39,708 bases of DNA from Streptococcus parasanguinis. GTDB taxonomy: Bacteria > Bacillota > Bacilli > Lactobacillales > Streptococcaceae. The stretch covers positions 1 through 39,708 of the forward strand of contig NZ_JALDUR010000017.1 in the NCBI RefSeq assembly GCF_023109675.1. The letters run 5' to 3'. Positions 16,230 through 24,555 of the stretch are shown piece by piece (the stretch's first letter is position 1; the number at the start of each line of letters is the position of its first letter). Made by a program: the position numbers and the translations under genes. The notes below the pieces were generated by a model. It did not search any database and was not told where the DNA came from. It saw only the letters and a list, made by a program, of their open reading frames with translations.

Positions 16230-16408
16230 AGAGGCTGGGACAAAAGTCCTAGCCTCTCAATTATTTTTGGATTGTCGAGTAAGACGCAGTGGTTGAGTGG
16301 GCTCTACTACGCTGATTTCATCAGCTTTTACAGCCCTACTCAACTGTGCGGAGGTGGGACGATGAAATCGAATTCTAACGAATTACCGATTTCTGTCCCA
16401 CTCTCTTT
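16230..16408 (+). repeat. 179-bp structured interspersed repeat, copy 2
   Basis: Inverted relative to copy 1 at 8416-8594. It contains three consecutive stem-loops: an AGAGGCTGGGAC stem closed by GTCCTAGCCTCT with an AAAA loop; GTTGAGTGGGCT/AGCCCTACTCAAC with inner GCTGA/TCAGC; and GGGAC-GAAATCG-AATTC with GAATT-CGATTTC-GTCCC. It fills the gap between asnA and rsmD. Three of the seven differences from copy 1 turn pairs into G-U pairs in this orientation, while two disturb pairing. Confidence 0.9.
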
Positions 16409-16413
16409 CTTCC

Positions 16414-17406
16414 TTATAGGATATTTTCATATTCATCGCGGACAGATTGAGGCCAGACACTGGTTTGGACTTCACCGATATGTTTCTTACGAAGCAAGAA
16501 CATCGCCAAACGAGATTGTCCGATCCCTCCACCAATTGTAAGTGGGAAAAGACCATTTAACAAAGCTTTGTGCCACTCTAATTGGAGACGATCCTCGTCC
16601 CCTGTGATCGCAACTTGACGGCGAAGCGTATCTTCATCGACACGGATTCCCATTGAAGACAGCTCAAAGGCTGAACCTAGAACGTCATTCCAGACGAGGA
16701 TATCGCCATTCAAGCCTTTGTAGCCATTTTCAGACTCTGTTGTCCAGTCATCGTAGTCAGGTGCACGTCCATCATGTGGTTTGCCATCTGCAAGCTCTCC
16801 ACCAATCCCGATCAAGAAAACGGCTCCGAATTCTTTGGCAATGGCATTTTCACGCTCTTTTGGAGTTAAATCTGGATAGCGTTCCACCAATTCTTCTGTG
16901 TGAACGAAGGTAATTTGTTTTGGAAGAACTGACTCAATATCATAGCGCGCTTCTACTGCTAGTTCTGTTAAACGAATCGCCTTGTAGATCTTTTCAACCG
17001 TTTCTTTGAGGTAGGCGATGTTGCGTTGACCATTTGGGATGACTTTTTCCCAGTCCCATTGGTCTACATAAACAGAGTGGATAGCATCTAGCGAATCTTC
17101 ATCTGGACGAAGGGCCTTCATATGGACAAAGAGACCTTCTCCTTCGCCAAAACCAAAACGTGCCAAGGTATGGCGTTTCCATTTTGCGAGTGAATGCACG
17201 ACTTCATAAGTCTCATCAGGAATTTGAAGGACCTTTACAGATACCGGATGTTCAATCCCAGAAAGGTTATCCTGCATCCCGTCTCCGACCTTGCTCAAAA
17301 TTGGCCCTTGGACTTCAATGATGTCCAATTTATCTTTTAAATATTGTGTAAAAGTCGTTTTAACAAACGAAATTTCTTTTTGTTGGTGGATAAAACTTTT
17401 TTTCAT
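16414..17406 (-). CDS. asnA: Aspartate-ammonia ligase
   Basis: ATP-dependent asparagine synthesis from aspartate and ammonia. 330 residues as in E. coli AsnA, with [41 protein letters not shown] and the C-terminal GGGIGQSR motif of class II synthetase folds. The first in-frame ATG (17418) is rejected in favour of 17406 (MKKSFIHQQ), preceded by GAGGAACTAT. Single gene, divergent from hdiR. The structured repeat copy 2 starts right after its stop. Confidence 0.96.
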   Translation of the reverse strand: MKKSFIHQQKEISFVKTTFTQYLKDKLDIIEVQGPILSKVGDGMQDNLSGIEHPVSVKVLQIPDETYEVVHSLAKWKRHTLARFGFGEGEGLFVHMKALRPDEDSLDAIHSVYVDQWDWEKVIPNGQRNIAYLKETVEKIYKAIRLTELAVEARYDIESVLPKQITFVHTEELVERYPDLTPKERENAIAKEFGAVFLIGIGGELADGKPHDGRAPDYDDWTTESENGYKGLNGDILVWNDVLGSAFELSSMGIRVDEDTLRRQVAITGDEDRLQLEWHKALLNGLFPLTIGGGIGQSRLAMFLLRKKHIGEVQTSVWPQSVRDEYENIL

Positions 17407-17438
17407 ATAGTTCCTCATTTATAGACATTTTAGAAATG

Positions 17439-17466
17439 ATTATACTCTTTTTTCAATCAAAATCAA
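17439..17466 (-). promoter_or_regulatory. Promoter of asnA
   Basis: On the minus strand TTGATT (17461-17466), 16 bp, TATAAT (17439-17444), about 32 bp before the asnA ATG. Confidence 0.65.
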
Positions 17467-17499
17467 GTCTTTTCATTCGTTTTCAACTGAATTTTTCTC

Positions 17500-17554
17500 T
17501 TGCAAAAAGGATTCATTTTTGATAAACTATATGTAACTTTTAAAACGTTACATA
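17500..17554 (+). promoter_or_regulatory. hdiR-umuC promoter with likely HdiR operator
   Basis: TTGCAA (17500-17505), 17 bp, TAAACT (17523-17528) with an upstream TGA. Next to it is an inverted repeat TATGTAAC-9-GTTACATA (17530-17554), perfect 8-bp arms, covering the transcription start. This position suits self-repression by HdiR, relieved after DNA damage. Confidence 0.7.
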
Positions 17555-17565
17555 GGAGAAGTGAC

Positions 17566-18243
17566 ATGTTTGATGCAAAAAAACTAAAAGAAAGACGCCT
17601 GGAAAAAGGCTTAACCCAAGCAGATGTCTACGAGGAGCTCAAGATTTCTCGCAAGACTTACTCCAGTTGGGAGAATGGCTTAGCGGAGCCACACGAAAAA
17701 AATCTCAGGAGGTTGGCCAAGCGCCTCTCCGTTAAAGAGGACTACTTTATTAACAAAGAGTCTGCACTCTACACCTACCCTTTATTAACCCCACCTCATC
17801 AAAAGAAAGTCGACCAGTTGGCCAGCCAGTTATTGGAACAGCAGCAAAAAGTTGTTTCCTTGACTGCTTATAAGGTTCTTTCGATTGAGTTGGCAGCCGG
17901 TTTAGGACACACTTTTTATGACAACGAAACGGACTATGAAACCGTCTATTTTGACCAAGAGATCCAGCATGACTTTGCTTCTTGGGTATCCGGAGATTCG
18001 ATGGAACCTCTCTATCCCAATGGCTCTGTTGCCCTCATGAAGCAGACTGGCTTTGACTATGATGGTGCTGTCTACGCCCTCATCTGGAATGGAAAAACCT
18101 ACATCAAGAAAGTCTATCGGGAAGCGGAAGGTTTGCGCTTAGAATCCATCAACCCTGATTACGACGATTTATTTGCTCCCTATGAAGACGAGCCCAAAAT
18201 CGTCGGCATTGTGGTCGGTCATTTTCTTCCACTCGAGGTTTAA
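17566..18243 (+). CDS. hdiR: Self-cleaving SOS-type repressor (HdiR family: HTH plus S24 peptidase)
   Basis: 225 residues. N-terminal XRE helix-turn-helix (about 5-60: LTQADVYEELKISRKTYSSW) and a C-terminal LexA/UmuD-like peptidase. Probable cleavage site A111-G112 (ELAAGLGH), catalytic S145 in SGDSMEPLYP and K181 in TYIKKVY, so autoproteolysis should work. ATG 17566 has TAGGAGAAGTGAC upstream; the longer frame begins inside the promoter. It is first in an operon with umuC, like the LexA-independent SOS-like loci reported in streptococci and the HdiR repressor of Lactococcus. Confidence 0.92.
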   Translation: MFDAKKLKERRLEKGLTQADVYEELKISRKTYSSWENGLAEPHEKNLRRLAKRLSVKEDYFINKESALYTYPLLTPPHQKKVDQLASQLLEQQQKVVSLTAYKVLSIELAAGLGHTFYDNETDYETVYFDQEIQHDFASWVSGDSMEPLYPNGSVALMKQTGFDYDGAVYALIWNGKTYIKKVYREAEGLRLESINPDYDDLFAPYEDEPKIVGIVVGHFLPLEV

Positions 18244-18245
18244 AT

Positions 18246-19658
18246 ATGCTATTTGATTATTCACGTGAGCCTCATTCTGATATTGCTTTTGTGGATATGA
18301 AAAGTTTTTATGCCAGTTGTGAATGTGTCCGTCTGGGGCTCAATCCCTTGACGACTTCTCTTTGCGTCATGAGTCGGAGCGACAATTCAGCTGGCCTGAT
18401 TTTGGCGAGCTCTCCCGTTTTCAAACAAGTCTTCGGCAAGAAAAATGTTAGCCGTAGCTACGACCTACCTTTTGACCTCAAAACCAGAAAATTTAATAGC
18501 TACGCCGCCAAAAAACAAGGATTGCCCACAGATCCAGCCTTTATTGCATCCATTGAATCCTGGGCCAAGAGAACCCTGATTGTGCCTCCACGGATGAATG
18601 CTTACATTCAGGTCAATATGGAAATTCAGAAGGTCTTTCAGGAATTTGCGGCACCAGATGATATTTTCCCTTACTCGATTGACGAAGGCTTTATCGATCT
18701 GACCTCTTCCTTAAATTATTTTATTCCAGATCCCTCCCTCTCTCGAAAGGAAAAACTGGATCTCCTTTCTGCCAGGATCCAAAAAAGGATCTGGCAGGAA
18801 ACTGGAATCTACTCTACCATCGGCCTCAGCAATGCCAATCCCCTTCTTGCCAAGCTAGCCTTGGACAATGAAGCTAAGCATTGCCGAAATATGCGCTCCA
18901 ATTGGTCTTATGAAGATGTAGAAAGTAAGGTCTGGAAACTGCCCCAGCTCACTGATTTTTGGGGCATTGGACGTCGTACTGAAAAACGATTGCAAAAGAT
19001 CGGGATCACGTCGATTGCTGAACTGGCCCAGGCTCACCCAGATCTCTTAAAGAAAGAATTCGGAGTCATGGGCCTTCAACTGTGGTTCCATGCTCATGGC
19101 ATTGATGAAAGCAATGTCCACAAGCCTTATCGTCCGAAATCACGAGGCATTGGCAACTCTCAAATCTTGCCCTATGACTACCATCTACAAACCGACATTG
19201 AACTGGTATTTCGGGAGATGGCTGAACAGGTGGCTATTCGCTTGCGACGGAAAAAAAAGAAGACCCAGCTGGTCTCCATTCATGCCTCCTACTCCAAAAT
19301 CGAGGGGCTTCCGTCCATTCACTGCCAGCAAAAGATTGAGCCTACCCAATCCACCAAGGTTTTATCCGATACGGTTCTGCGGCTCTTTCGCTCCAAGTAC
19401 GAAGGAGGCGCCATTCGGCAGATTGGTGTTTTTTATGGAGAACTTGTCGAGGAGTCTCTTCAACTCCTTTCTCTCTTCGATGACCCAGTAGCCTTGGAAA
19501 AAGAGGAGAAACTCCAGCAGACCATTGACCGCATTCGGGATCAATTTGGCTTTACCTCTCTTCAGAAAGGCTCCTCATTACTAGAAAACTCACGCGCCAT
19601 TGCACGCAGTAAACTAACAGGCGGACATTCCGCAGGAGGCTTAGATGGATTAACATGA
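18246..19658 (+). CDS. umuC: Y-family DNA polymerase, UmuC type
   Basis: Translesion polymerase of 470 residues. Catalytic D17 (FVDMKSFYASCE) and D146-E147 (YSIDEGFIDLT); helix-hairpin-helix region FWGIGRRTEKRLQKIGI; then a little-finger domain. The start lies 2 bp after the hdiR stop with GAGG in the hdiR end, so the genes are coupled. The end overlaps the next gene by ATGA. It is expected to be induced with HdiR cleavage and to cause mutation during stress. Confidence 0.93.
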   Translation: MLFDYSREPHSDIAFVDMKSFYASCECVRLGLNPLTTSLCVMSRSDNSAGLILASSPVFKQVFGKKNVSRSYDLPFDLKTRKFNSYAAKKQGLPTDPAFIASIESWAKRTLIVPPRMNAYIQVNMEIQKVFQEFAAPDDIFPYSIDEGFIDLTSSLNYFIPDPSLSRKEKLDLLSARIQKRIWQETGIYSTIGLSNANPLLAKLALDNEAKHCRNMRSNWSYEDVESKVWKLPQLTDFWGIGRRTEKRLQKIGITSIAELAQAHPDLLKKEFGVMGLQLWFHAHGIDESNVHKPYRPKSRGIGNSQILPYDYHLQTDIELVFREMAEQVAIRLRRKKKKTQLVSIHASYSKIEGLPSIHCQQKIEPTQSTKVLSDTVLRLFRSKYEGGAIRQIGVFYGELVEESLQLLSLFDDPVALEKEEKLQQTIDRIRDQFGFTSLQKGSSLLENSRAIARSKLTGGHSAGGLDGLT

Positions 19659-20026
19659 TTGACCGTTCTTATCTCCCTTATCAATCCGCCCGCGAGTTTC
19701 AAGATCGTGGTATGGCCAAATGGGCTGGCTTCTTTTTATCCGAGCACACAACTGCCCTGCATACAAAAGAAATTGACCACAGTCAGCTCACGGTTCTTCC
19801 ACTTGCTGAACAGATCCAGCTCCTGGAGCAGGCCTTTCAACAACAAACGACGATCTCGATCACAACTTTAGAGGGGAATCAATTTGCAACCTACACAGGT
19901 TCGATTCACACCTTATCTGCTTCTGAAGTTCTTCTCAAAAGCGATGACCACTATCACCGTCTCCTCGTAGACTCTATCATTTTTATTGAATCTGAGGAAA
20001 CAGCCTATGAAACCTATTCAAACTAA
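19655..20026 (+). CDS. YolD-like protein of the umuC operon
   Basis: 123 residues. DRGMAKWAGFFLSEHTTAL near residue 17 fits the start of YolD-like proteins, which are encoded next to UmuC/UvrX-type polymerases in Bacillus; the second half is a small beta-rich domain. The biochemical role is unknown; a polymerase accessory function is inferred from the fixed neighbourhood. ATG overlaps the umuC stop (ATGA), so it is translationally coupled. Confidence 0.78.
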   Translation: MIDRSYLPYQSAREFQDRGMAKWAGFFLSEHTTALHTKEIDHSQLTVLPLAEQIQLLEQAFQQQTTISITTLEGNQFATYTGSIHTLSASEVLLKSDDHYHRLLVDSIIFIESEETAYETYSN

Positions 20027-20333
20027 ACACGAATTACAATTTGATTATTTTTCGGAGAATTACCACCAATTTGAGACAGACTTTTACAAGTGGGCCGCTA
20101 CTTCTACGCCGCTCGTCTTTTTAGAAGACGATATTCTCCACTCTATGGCAGCAGGCCAGCGAAACTACTTTCGTCTTCACCATACTAAAAGTCGGGATCA
20201 TCGAGACCATTATTTCTATTTTAAGGTTTCCACACTCTCCCAATCACCCCTGACCCGTATTTACGCTTATACAGGACATCACTTACAAAAGATAGATCCT
20301 CATCAGACAGAGAAAAAGGATAGCTTGATCTGA
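20007..20333 (+). CDS. DUF5960 family protein, last gene of the SOS-like operon
   Basis: 108 residues from ATG 20007 (MKPIQTKHELQFDYF), with GAGGAAACAGCC upstream; it overlaps the YolD-like gene by 20 bp. The pattern LQFDYFSENYHQFETDFYKW...PLVFLEDDILHSMA is that of streptococcal DUF5960, with no known function. Its stop codon lies in the loop of the following terminator. Confidence 0.75.
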   Translation: MKPIQTKHELQFDYFSENYHQFETDFYKWAATSTPLVFLEDDILHSMAAGQRNYFRLHHTKSRDHRDHYFYFKVSTLSQSPLTRIYAYTGHHLQKIDPHQTEKKDSLI

Positions 20334-20348
20334 GAAGCTATCCTTTTT
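20313..20348. terminator. Bidirectional terminator between the SOS-like operon and yebC
   Basis: Perfect 14-bp stem AAAAAGGATAGCTT/AAGCTATCCTTTTT with an 8-nt loop; the A- and T-runs are part of the arms, so it can stop both strands. Confidence 0.92.
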
Positions 20349-20385
20349 CTTGATTTATGGGATTCACTACAGTCCTTACGAGTGA

Positions 20386-21102
20386 TTAGAATCCATCTAC
20401 GTTTGTGTAGATTTTTTGTACGTCCTCGTCGTCTTCAAGAACGCTGTAAAGTTTTTCAAATGTTTCCAAATCTTCACCTGACAACTCAACTTCTGATTGA
20501 GGAATCATTTCCAATTCTGTTACTTGGAATTCTTCGACACCTGATTCACGCAAAGCAACGATTGCTTTGTGAAGATCAGTTGGAGCAGTGTAGACTGTGA
20601 TCGTTCCTTCTTCTGCTTCGACATCATCTACATCCACATCTGCTTCAAGCAAAAGTTCAAAGATCGCATCAGCATCATCACCAGCAAAGACGATAACACC
20701 TTTGTTGTCAAAGAGGTAAGATACAGAACCTGAAGCTCCCATGTTCCCACCGTTTTTACCAAAAGCAGCACGGACATTGGCAGCTGTACGGTTAACGTTT
20801 GAAGTCAAAGTATCAACGATCAACATCGAACCATTTGGTCCAAATCCTTCGTAACGTCCTTCTGTAAAGGTTTCGTCTGTATTTCCTTTTGCCTTATCGA
20901 TCGCTTTATCAATCACGTGTTTTGGCACTTGTGCTTGTTTCGCACGGTCAATAACGAATCTCAAAGCAGTATTTAGTTCTGGATCTGGTTCACCCTTTTT
21001 AGCAGCTACATAGATCTCCACACCAAATTTAGCATACACTTTTGAGTTGGCACCATCTTTGGCAGTTTTTTTGGCAACAATATTGGCCCATTTACGTCCC
21101 AT
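20386..21102 (-). CDS. yebC: YebC/PmpR family protein
   Basis: 238 residues with [18 protein letters not shown] at the start, EGYGPNG-like [14 protein letters not shown], and [16 protein letters not shown], all typical. The family has been described as DNA-binding regulators and, more recently, as translation factors at proline-rich stalls. This short-start type corresponds to YeeN/YebC2 of Firmicutes. Single gene, with ribosome binding site AAGGAGAATCCTC. Confidence 0.94.
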   Translation of the reverse strand: MGRKWANIVAKKTAKDGANSKVYAKFGVEIYVAAKKGEPDPELNTALRFVIDRAKQAQVPKHVIDKAIDKAKGNTDETFTEGRYEGFGPNGSMLIVDTLTSNVNRTAANVRAAFGKNGGNMGASGSVSYLFDNKGVIVFAGDDADAIFELLLEADVDVDDVEAEEGTITVYTAPTDLHKAIVALRESGVEEFQVTELEMIPQSEVELSGEDLETFEKLYSVLEDDEDVQKIYTNVDGF

Positions 21103-21146
21103 GAGGATTCTCCTTAAATTTTTTCAAATTATTTTCAATCTTTTAT

Positions 21147-21152
21147 ATTATA
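21147..21152 (-). promoter_or_regulatory. Extended -10 promoter of yebC
   Basis: TGATATAAT on the minus strand, about 45 bp before the yebC ATG. No clear -35 box. Confidence 0.55.
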
Positions 21153-21277
21153 TCACAAATCATCGAAGTTAGACTAGATTTTTCTATTTTTAGAAATGGG
21201 ATTTTATAGGAATTTTTCTTCGAGTTGGAAACTTTAAAGAGCTATCCTAACTATCAAAAAGATACTCTTTTAAAGAC

Positions 21278-21532
21278 TTAATAATGATCTTTAAATGACA
21301 GAAAAGCGACACCTGACTCATCTAGCATATAAATCAGGCGATTCTCTGCATCAATCCGTCTTGACCATGCTCCTTGAAAGTCATATTTCAAAGGCTCAGG
21401 CTTACCAATCCCTGCAAATGGGTCCCTTTGGATCTCTTTGATAAGGGTATTGATTCGCTTCAGTGTTTTTTTGTCCTGACTTTGCCAGTAACAATAATCC
21501 TTCCAGGCATCTTCTGTAAACTTGAGTAACAT
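21278..21532 (-). CDS. yoeB: Toxin YoeB (ribosome-dependent mRNA endoribonuclease)
   Basis: 84 residues, the same length as E. coli YoeB. The catalytic residues align: E46 in GIGKPEPLK, R65 in AENRLIY, and terminal H83-Y84. SRRIDAENRLIY is the typical core. The toxin cuts mRNA in the ribosomal A site when the antitoxin is lost. It lies 3 bp after yefM on the same strand. All active-site residues are present, so it should be functional. Confidence 0.95.
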   Translation of the reverse strand: MLLKFTEDAWKDYCYWQSQDKKTLKRINTLIKEIQRDPFAGIGKPEPLKYDFQGAWSRRIDAENRLIYMLDESGVAFLSFKDHY

Positions 21533-21535
21533 CTG

Positions 21536-21790
21536 TTACCCCTCAATCTCATGGAGTTGAACCTGACCAGCTCGGACTTCTGCCATGCCCCGCAAGACCT
21601 TATCTGACAATTCCTTGTTCTGAGCTAGTCTCAGGGTTTCTTGTAGGCTGTCCCACTCGCTCTTAGAGATGACCACAATATCTTCGTCTGGATTCTTATT
21701 CACGACCGTCAAAGGCTCAAACTCATCATTCACCTTCTTCATATAATCCTTCAAATGATTGCGGAATGTTGAATAAACGACTGCTTCCAT
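21536..21790 (-). CDS. yefM: Antitoxin YefM (Phd/YefM family)
   Basis: 84 residues from MEAVVYSTFRNHLKDYMKK. The Phd/YefM N-terminal DNA-binding fold (VVNKNPDEDIVVISKSEWDSL) is followed by an acidic C-terminal arm that wraps the toxin. ATG 21790 is preferred over 21796, with GAGG 7 nt upstream. It precedes yoeB and shares its promoter. The complex should repress at the TGTACA palindrome upstream. Confidence 0.94.
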   Translation of the reverse strand: MEAVVYSTFRNHLKDYMKKVNDEFEPLTVVNKNPDEDIVVISKSEWDSLQETLRLAQNKELSDKVLRGMAEVRAGQVQLHEIEG

Positions 21791-21820
21791 TGCCATACCT
21801 CATTCTACCTCTTTTCTATT

Positions 21821-21865
21821 ATTATACATGAAAAAGAAAAACTTGTCAGGAACTTGTACAAGTTT
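21821..21865 (-). promoter_or_regulatory. yefM-yoeB promoter and TGTACA operator
   Basis: On the minus strand CTGACA (21845-21850), 18 bp, TATAAT (21821-21826). Immediately upstream is the perfect 14-bp palindrome AACTTGTACAAGTT (21852-21865). YefM-YoeB of E. coli binds palindromes with the core TGTACA, which is at its centre. A further AACTTGT half-site overlaps the -35 box. Confidence 0.82.
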
Positions 21866-21909
21866 TCCCTTCTCCAATTAATTATTCGTAAAAAATTTCT
21901 AAATTTGGT

Positions 21910-21950
21910 AAAAAAAATCTACTGTCTAAAGGAATTTTTAGACAGTAGAT
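21910..21950 (-). terminator. Intrinsic terminator after tmcAL
   Basis: Perfect 14-bp stem (21917-21930 with 21937-21950), 6-nt loop, followed by eight T on the minus strand. Confidence 0.93.
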
Positions 21951-22014
21951 AAACACTGTTTCCGCGCATCATCACTTTCTTGCCTTACGTGAATGTGGAC
22001 AGAGAAAATTTACG

Positions 22015-23118
22015 TCAGACTGTTGATTCTTCCACCCTCACTGGCACCCGACCCCAGATCTGCTCTGGCAATTGGGGATGGCCTAGTTGATACACCTGAT
22101 CGGCTTGCTGGGTCAAACTGTCCCAAGGTTCCTTACCGATTCGGGTCACCAAGTCCACTTGACCTTTTAGTGATTTGAGGTGAGCTTGTCCCTTTGCGGA
22201 AAATCCTAAGACATGAATGGCATCGGGAAGAGATTGATCCATCGCCCCTACCAAGATGTAGGTCAAGATGCGGCGCACACGCGCCTTGGTATAGCGCTTG
22301 GTTGCGACTTTCTCCACCAGGTCTTCCACAGAACTAGCACTTCGAACCGCATCCTTTATCCGATTGGCCAGTTCCTCATTGACCTGAAAAATCTGTGTCA
22401 AATCCGGACGGGTTAGGATTTGATAACGGAGCAGTTGGTCATAATTCTCCCAAGATACCTGTGGAGCCGACTGAAAGAGTTGGCTATTGGGCATGAATCT
22501 AGCAACAAAGTCCTGATCTTCCTTGTGTAGGCGTAGACTAGTCGCAGAAGCATAGGCCACTTCTTTTTCTTCTGAATGGTAGCCCGCACCCTGGCGCTGG
22601 ACGGGCTTAAGCGCAATCCCCTTCCCAGCACAAGCCTTGGCATAAGCCAGCCCTAGAATATGATTGGGAGTATCTCCTGTGAACTCCACTCCAGCAAAGG
22701 TTTCCCACATTTTTTGGGTCTTTTGTGGATAAGATAAATCGTCTGGAAGACTTCGCAAGAAACCTTCCATTTCCGCTCCTTTCTCCGAATAAATAGTCGC
22801 AATCGCTTGGTAATCCAAGACTTCTTCTGTCCCAAAAATCAATTGGTCAATTCCTAGACGGGACAAGATTTCTACCGCTCCCTTGGCAAAATGATCAGCC
22901 GACTGAACAGCCACAAGAAAGGGGAGCTCGACCACCAGATCCGCTCCATTTTCCAAAGCCATCTGCGCGCGAATCCACTTGTCTACAATGGCAGGCTCGC
23001 CACGTTGAACAAAATTTCCGGACATGGCCACAATCTTCAGCCCGTCTGCCTGTTTCAACAGGTACTTGTGACCATTGTGAAAGGGATTAAATTCTGCAAT
23101 AATACCTATAACTGTCAT
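22015..23118 (-). CDS. tmcAL: tRNA(Met) cytidine acetate ligase TmcAL (YlbM)
   Basis: Acetylates C34 of elongator tRNA-Met using acetate and ATP. 367 residues. Nucleotidyltransferase motif [14 protein letters not shown] at the N-terminus, [17 protein letters not shown], and the central [10 protein letters not shown] region of the family. It follows the methyltransferase gene by 6 bp and ends in a strong terminator. Confidence 0.95.
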   Translation of the reverse strand: MTVIGIIAEFNPFHNGHKYLLKQADGLKIVAMSGNFVQRGEPAIVDKWIRAQMALENGADLVVELPFLVAVQSADHFAKGAVEILSRLGIDQLIFGTEEVLDYQAIATIYSEKGAEMEGFLRSLPDDLSYPQKTQKMWETFAGVEFTGDTPNHILGLAYAKACAGKGIALKPVQRQGAGYHSEEKEVAYASATSLRLHKEDQDFVARFMPNSQLFQSAPQVSWENYDQLLRYQILTRPDLTQIFQVNEELANRIKDAVRSASSVEDLVEKVATKRYTKARVRRILTYILVGAMDQSLPDAIHVLGFSAKGQAHLKSLKGQVDLVTRIGKEPWDSLTQQADQVYQLGHPQLPEQIWGRVPVRVEESTV

Positions 23119-23124
23119 GCTGTC

Positions 23125-23871
23125 CTACTTCTGTGCTACAAAAAACCATCGTTTGCTGGTCTTTGTTGGCGCTTTGTCTTCAAAGTCTGCATACAATTTG
23201 AAAGATTTAAAGCCAGCCTGCTCCAATAAAATGTCATAGGTTAAAACTTCATAGGTGCGTTCCTCATGAACTTCATCGTGGCGACTAAAGCTGCCATCCT
23301 CTTCTTGGACAAAGAAGGTCAGCTCATGGACGATCGAGTGAGGGGCCGCGTCCTCGTAAGTATCCCAGAGCATGGCAAAGTCTTCTGCGTTTTCGTGGTA
23401 AGAATAGCCTGGGAAGACCTCATCTGTCTGATAGGTCGAATGGACATCAAAGATAAAGACTCCGTCCTCATTGAGGGCATTATACACTTCTTCAAAGACA
23501 TCCCCTACTTCTACCTCGTCCTGCATATAGCAGATAGAATCCGAGTAGCAGGTCACGAAATCATAAGTGCCTGCTTGCGACAGGTCCAGCATATTGCCCT
23601 CGATAAAATCAATCTTCTGCTTGGCTGAAGCAGCTCTTTTTTCAGCAATTTTCAGCATGTCAGCACTCAGGTCTAACCCCGTCACATCAAATCCAGCTTG
23701 AGAAAAGCGAACAGACTGAATCCCTGTCCCACAAGCCAATTCCAGTAATTTTTTCCGATCCTTGCTTTTAGGGAGATGCCGGAGAGAAAAATCCGTCCAC
23801 AAATCATACAGACTGTCATCCATGACCGCATCATAGACCGCCGCAAAGGTTTCATAAGTCGCCATATTCAT
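23125..23871 (-). CDS. Class I SAM-dependent methyltransferase
   Basis: About 248 residues. Motif I is LLELACGTGIQSVRFSQAG; further motifs are VTGLDLSADML, DFVTCYSDSICYM and FIFDVHSTYQ. YDAVMDDSLYDLW at the start resembles the YqeM type found next to rsfS/yqeK in Firmicutes. Substrate unknown. Start MNMATYETF at 23871 (or 23865) is chosen by family length; no strong ribosome binding site is visible. A 316-bp non-coding, structured stretch precedes it. Confidence 0.87.
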   Translation of the reverse strand: MNMATYETFAAVYDAVMDDSLYDLWTDFSLRHLPKSKDRKKLLELACGTGIQSVRFSQAGFDVTGLDLSADMLKIAEKRAASAKQKIDFIEGNMLDLSQAGTYDFVTCYSDSICYMQDEVEVGDVFEEVYNALNEDGVFIFDVHSTYQTDEVFPGYSYHENAEDFAMLWDTYEDAAPHSIVHELTFFVQEEDGSFSRHDEVHEERTYEVLTYDILLEQAGFKSFKLYADFEDKAPTKTSKRWFFVAQK

Positions 23872-23874
23872 GAT

Positions 23875-24150
23875 ACCAAGTCCGCCCGTAATCCGATAGA
23901 AAATTAGGAGCACGACGATGGAGCTAAGCTCCAAGGAGAGCTATCTATTTTCCGAGGATTACAGGACGGGTTCAAATCCTTTCTAAGATACAAAGAGCCT
24001 TAAAAGCAAAGAGAAAATAGGAAACTTTCCGCCCTATCGTCAGATACAAAGGAAGTTCCTCTTTTTCTCACAGCTTTTAGCTCGTGTTCAATTATCAAAT
24101 TAACCAAACACGAGGCCCCATCCTTTCTTTCCATAGAATTTCAATTTAAC
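23875..24150 (-). other. Structured non-coding gap between rsfS and the methyltransferase gene
   Basis: No credible gene. On the minus strand several inverted repeats follow one another: CTCGTGTT...AACACGAG (24072-24079 with 24106-24113); a long-range pair GTAATCC...GGATTAC with inner GATAG/CTATC; and inside it GGAGC-TTA-GCTCC. The last structure ends just before the methyltransferase start. It could be a leader RNA or the remains of a repeat; no known riboswitch family is recognised. Confidence 0.5.
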
Positions 24151-24155
24151 CAACA

Positions 24156-24181
24156 AAACTCAGTTGCTACCAACTGAGTTT
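24156..24181 (-). terminator. Probable terminator after rsfS
   Basis: An 11-bp stem AAACTCAGTTG/CAACTGAGTTT with a 4-nt loop, followed on the minus strand by TGTTGG; the T-run is short, so it may be leaky and let the operon continue. Confidence 0.6.
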
Positions 24182-24187
24182 ACCTGC

Positions 24188-24541
24188 TTATGCTAGGGCT
24201 GCTGAAAGATCGACAGCACTTGCTTCGTGCCATAGCTTTTCTAGGTTATAGTGGGCACGCATTTCTTCTGAGAAGACATGGACTACCACATCACCTAAGT
24301 CAAGAAGGACCCAACCTCCAGCTGAATCACCTTCGACGTGGCTGGCATTCCCACCAGCTTCAATGACCTTCTCGCGAATATTTTCAGCGATAGCCTCCAA
24401 CTGGCGGCTATTCATAGAGCTTGCGATGACAAAGTAATCTGTCACACTGGTCAAGCTTTGAACATCCAAAGCCACAATGTCTTCCGCGCGCTTTTCATCT
24501 GCTGCTTTGACAACTAATTCAAGTAGTTCTTTTTCTTTCAT
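24188..24541 (-). CDS. rsfS: Ribosome silencing factor RsfS
   Basis: 117 residues from [19 protein letters not shown]. RsfS/Iojap proteins bind L14 on the 50S subunit and block subunit joining in starvation. Typical motifs: [46 protein letters not shown] 24541 has ribosome binding site AAAGAGGATTAC; the open frame further upstream overlaps the previous gene and is rejected. End of the yqeG-rsfS operon. Confidence 0.95.
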   Translation of the reverse strand: MKEKELLELVVKAADEKRAEDIVALDVQSLTSVTDYFVIASSMNSRQLEAIAENIREKVIEAGGNASHVEGDSAGGWVLLDLGDVVVHVFSEEMRAHYNLEKLWHEASAVDLSAALA

Positions 24542-24555
24542 GTAATCCTCTTTCC

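Noticed and set aside
16272..16541. Open frame through repeat copy 2 whose peptide recurs in copy 1 (frame at 8328-8717, minus)
   Set aside because: Differences between copies mostly change amino acids, and the frame runs into asnA antisense; the DNA/RNA structure explains the conservation.
21231..21275. Imperfect inverted repeat CTTTAAAAGAG/CTCTTTAAAG after yoeB as terminator
   Set aside because: The arm has a bulge and the T-run is weak; it may still slow transcription, but I cannot support a terminator.
23950..24000. Possible tRNA because of GGTTCAAATCC
   Set aside because: The flanks do not form a T-stem, acceptor or anticodon arm.
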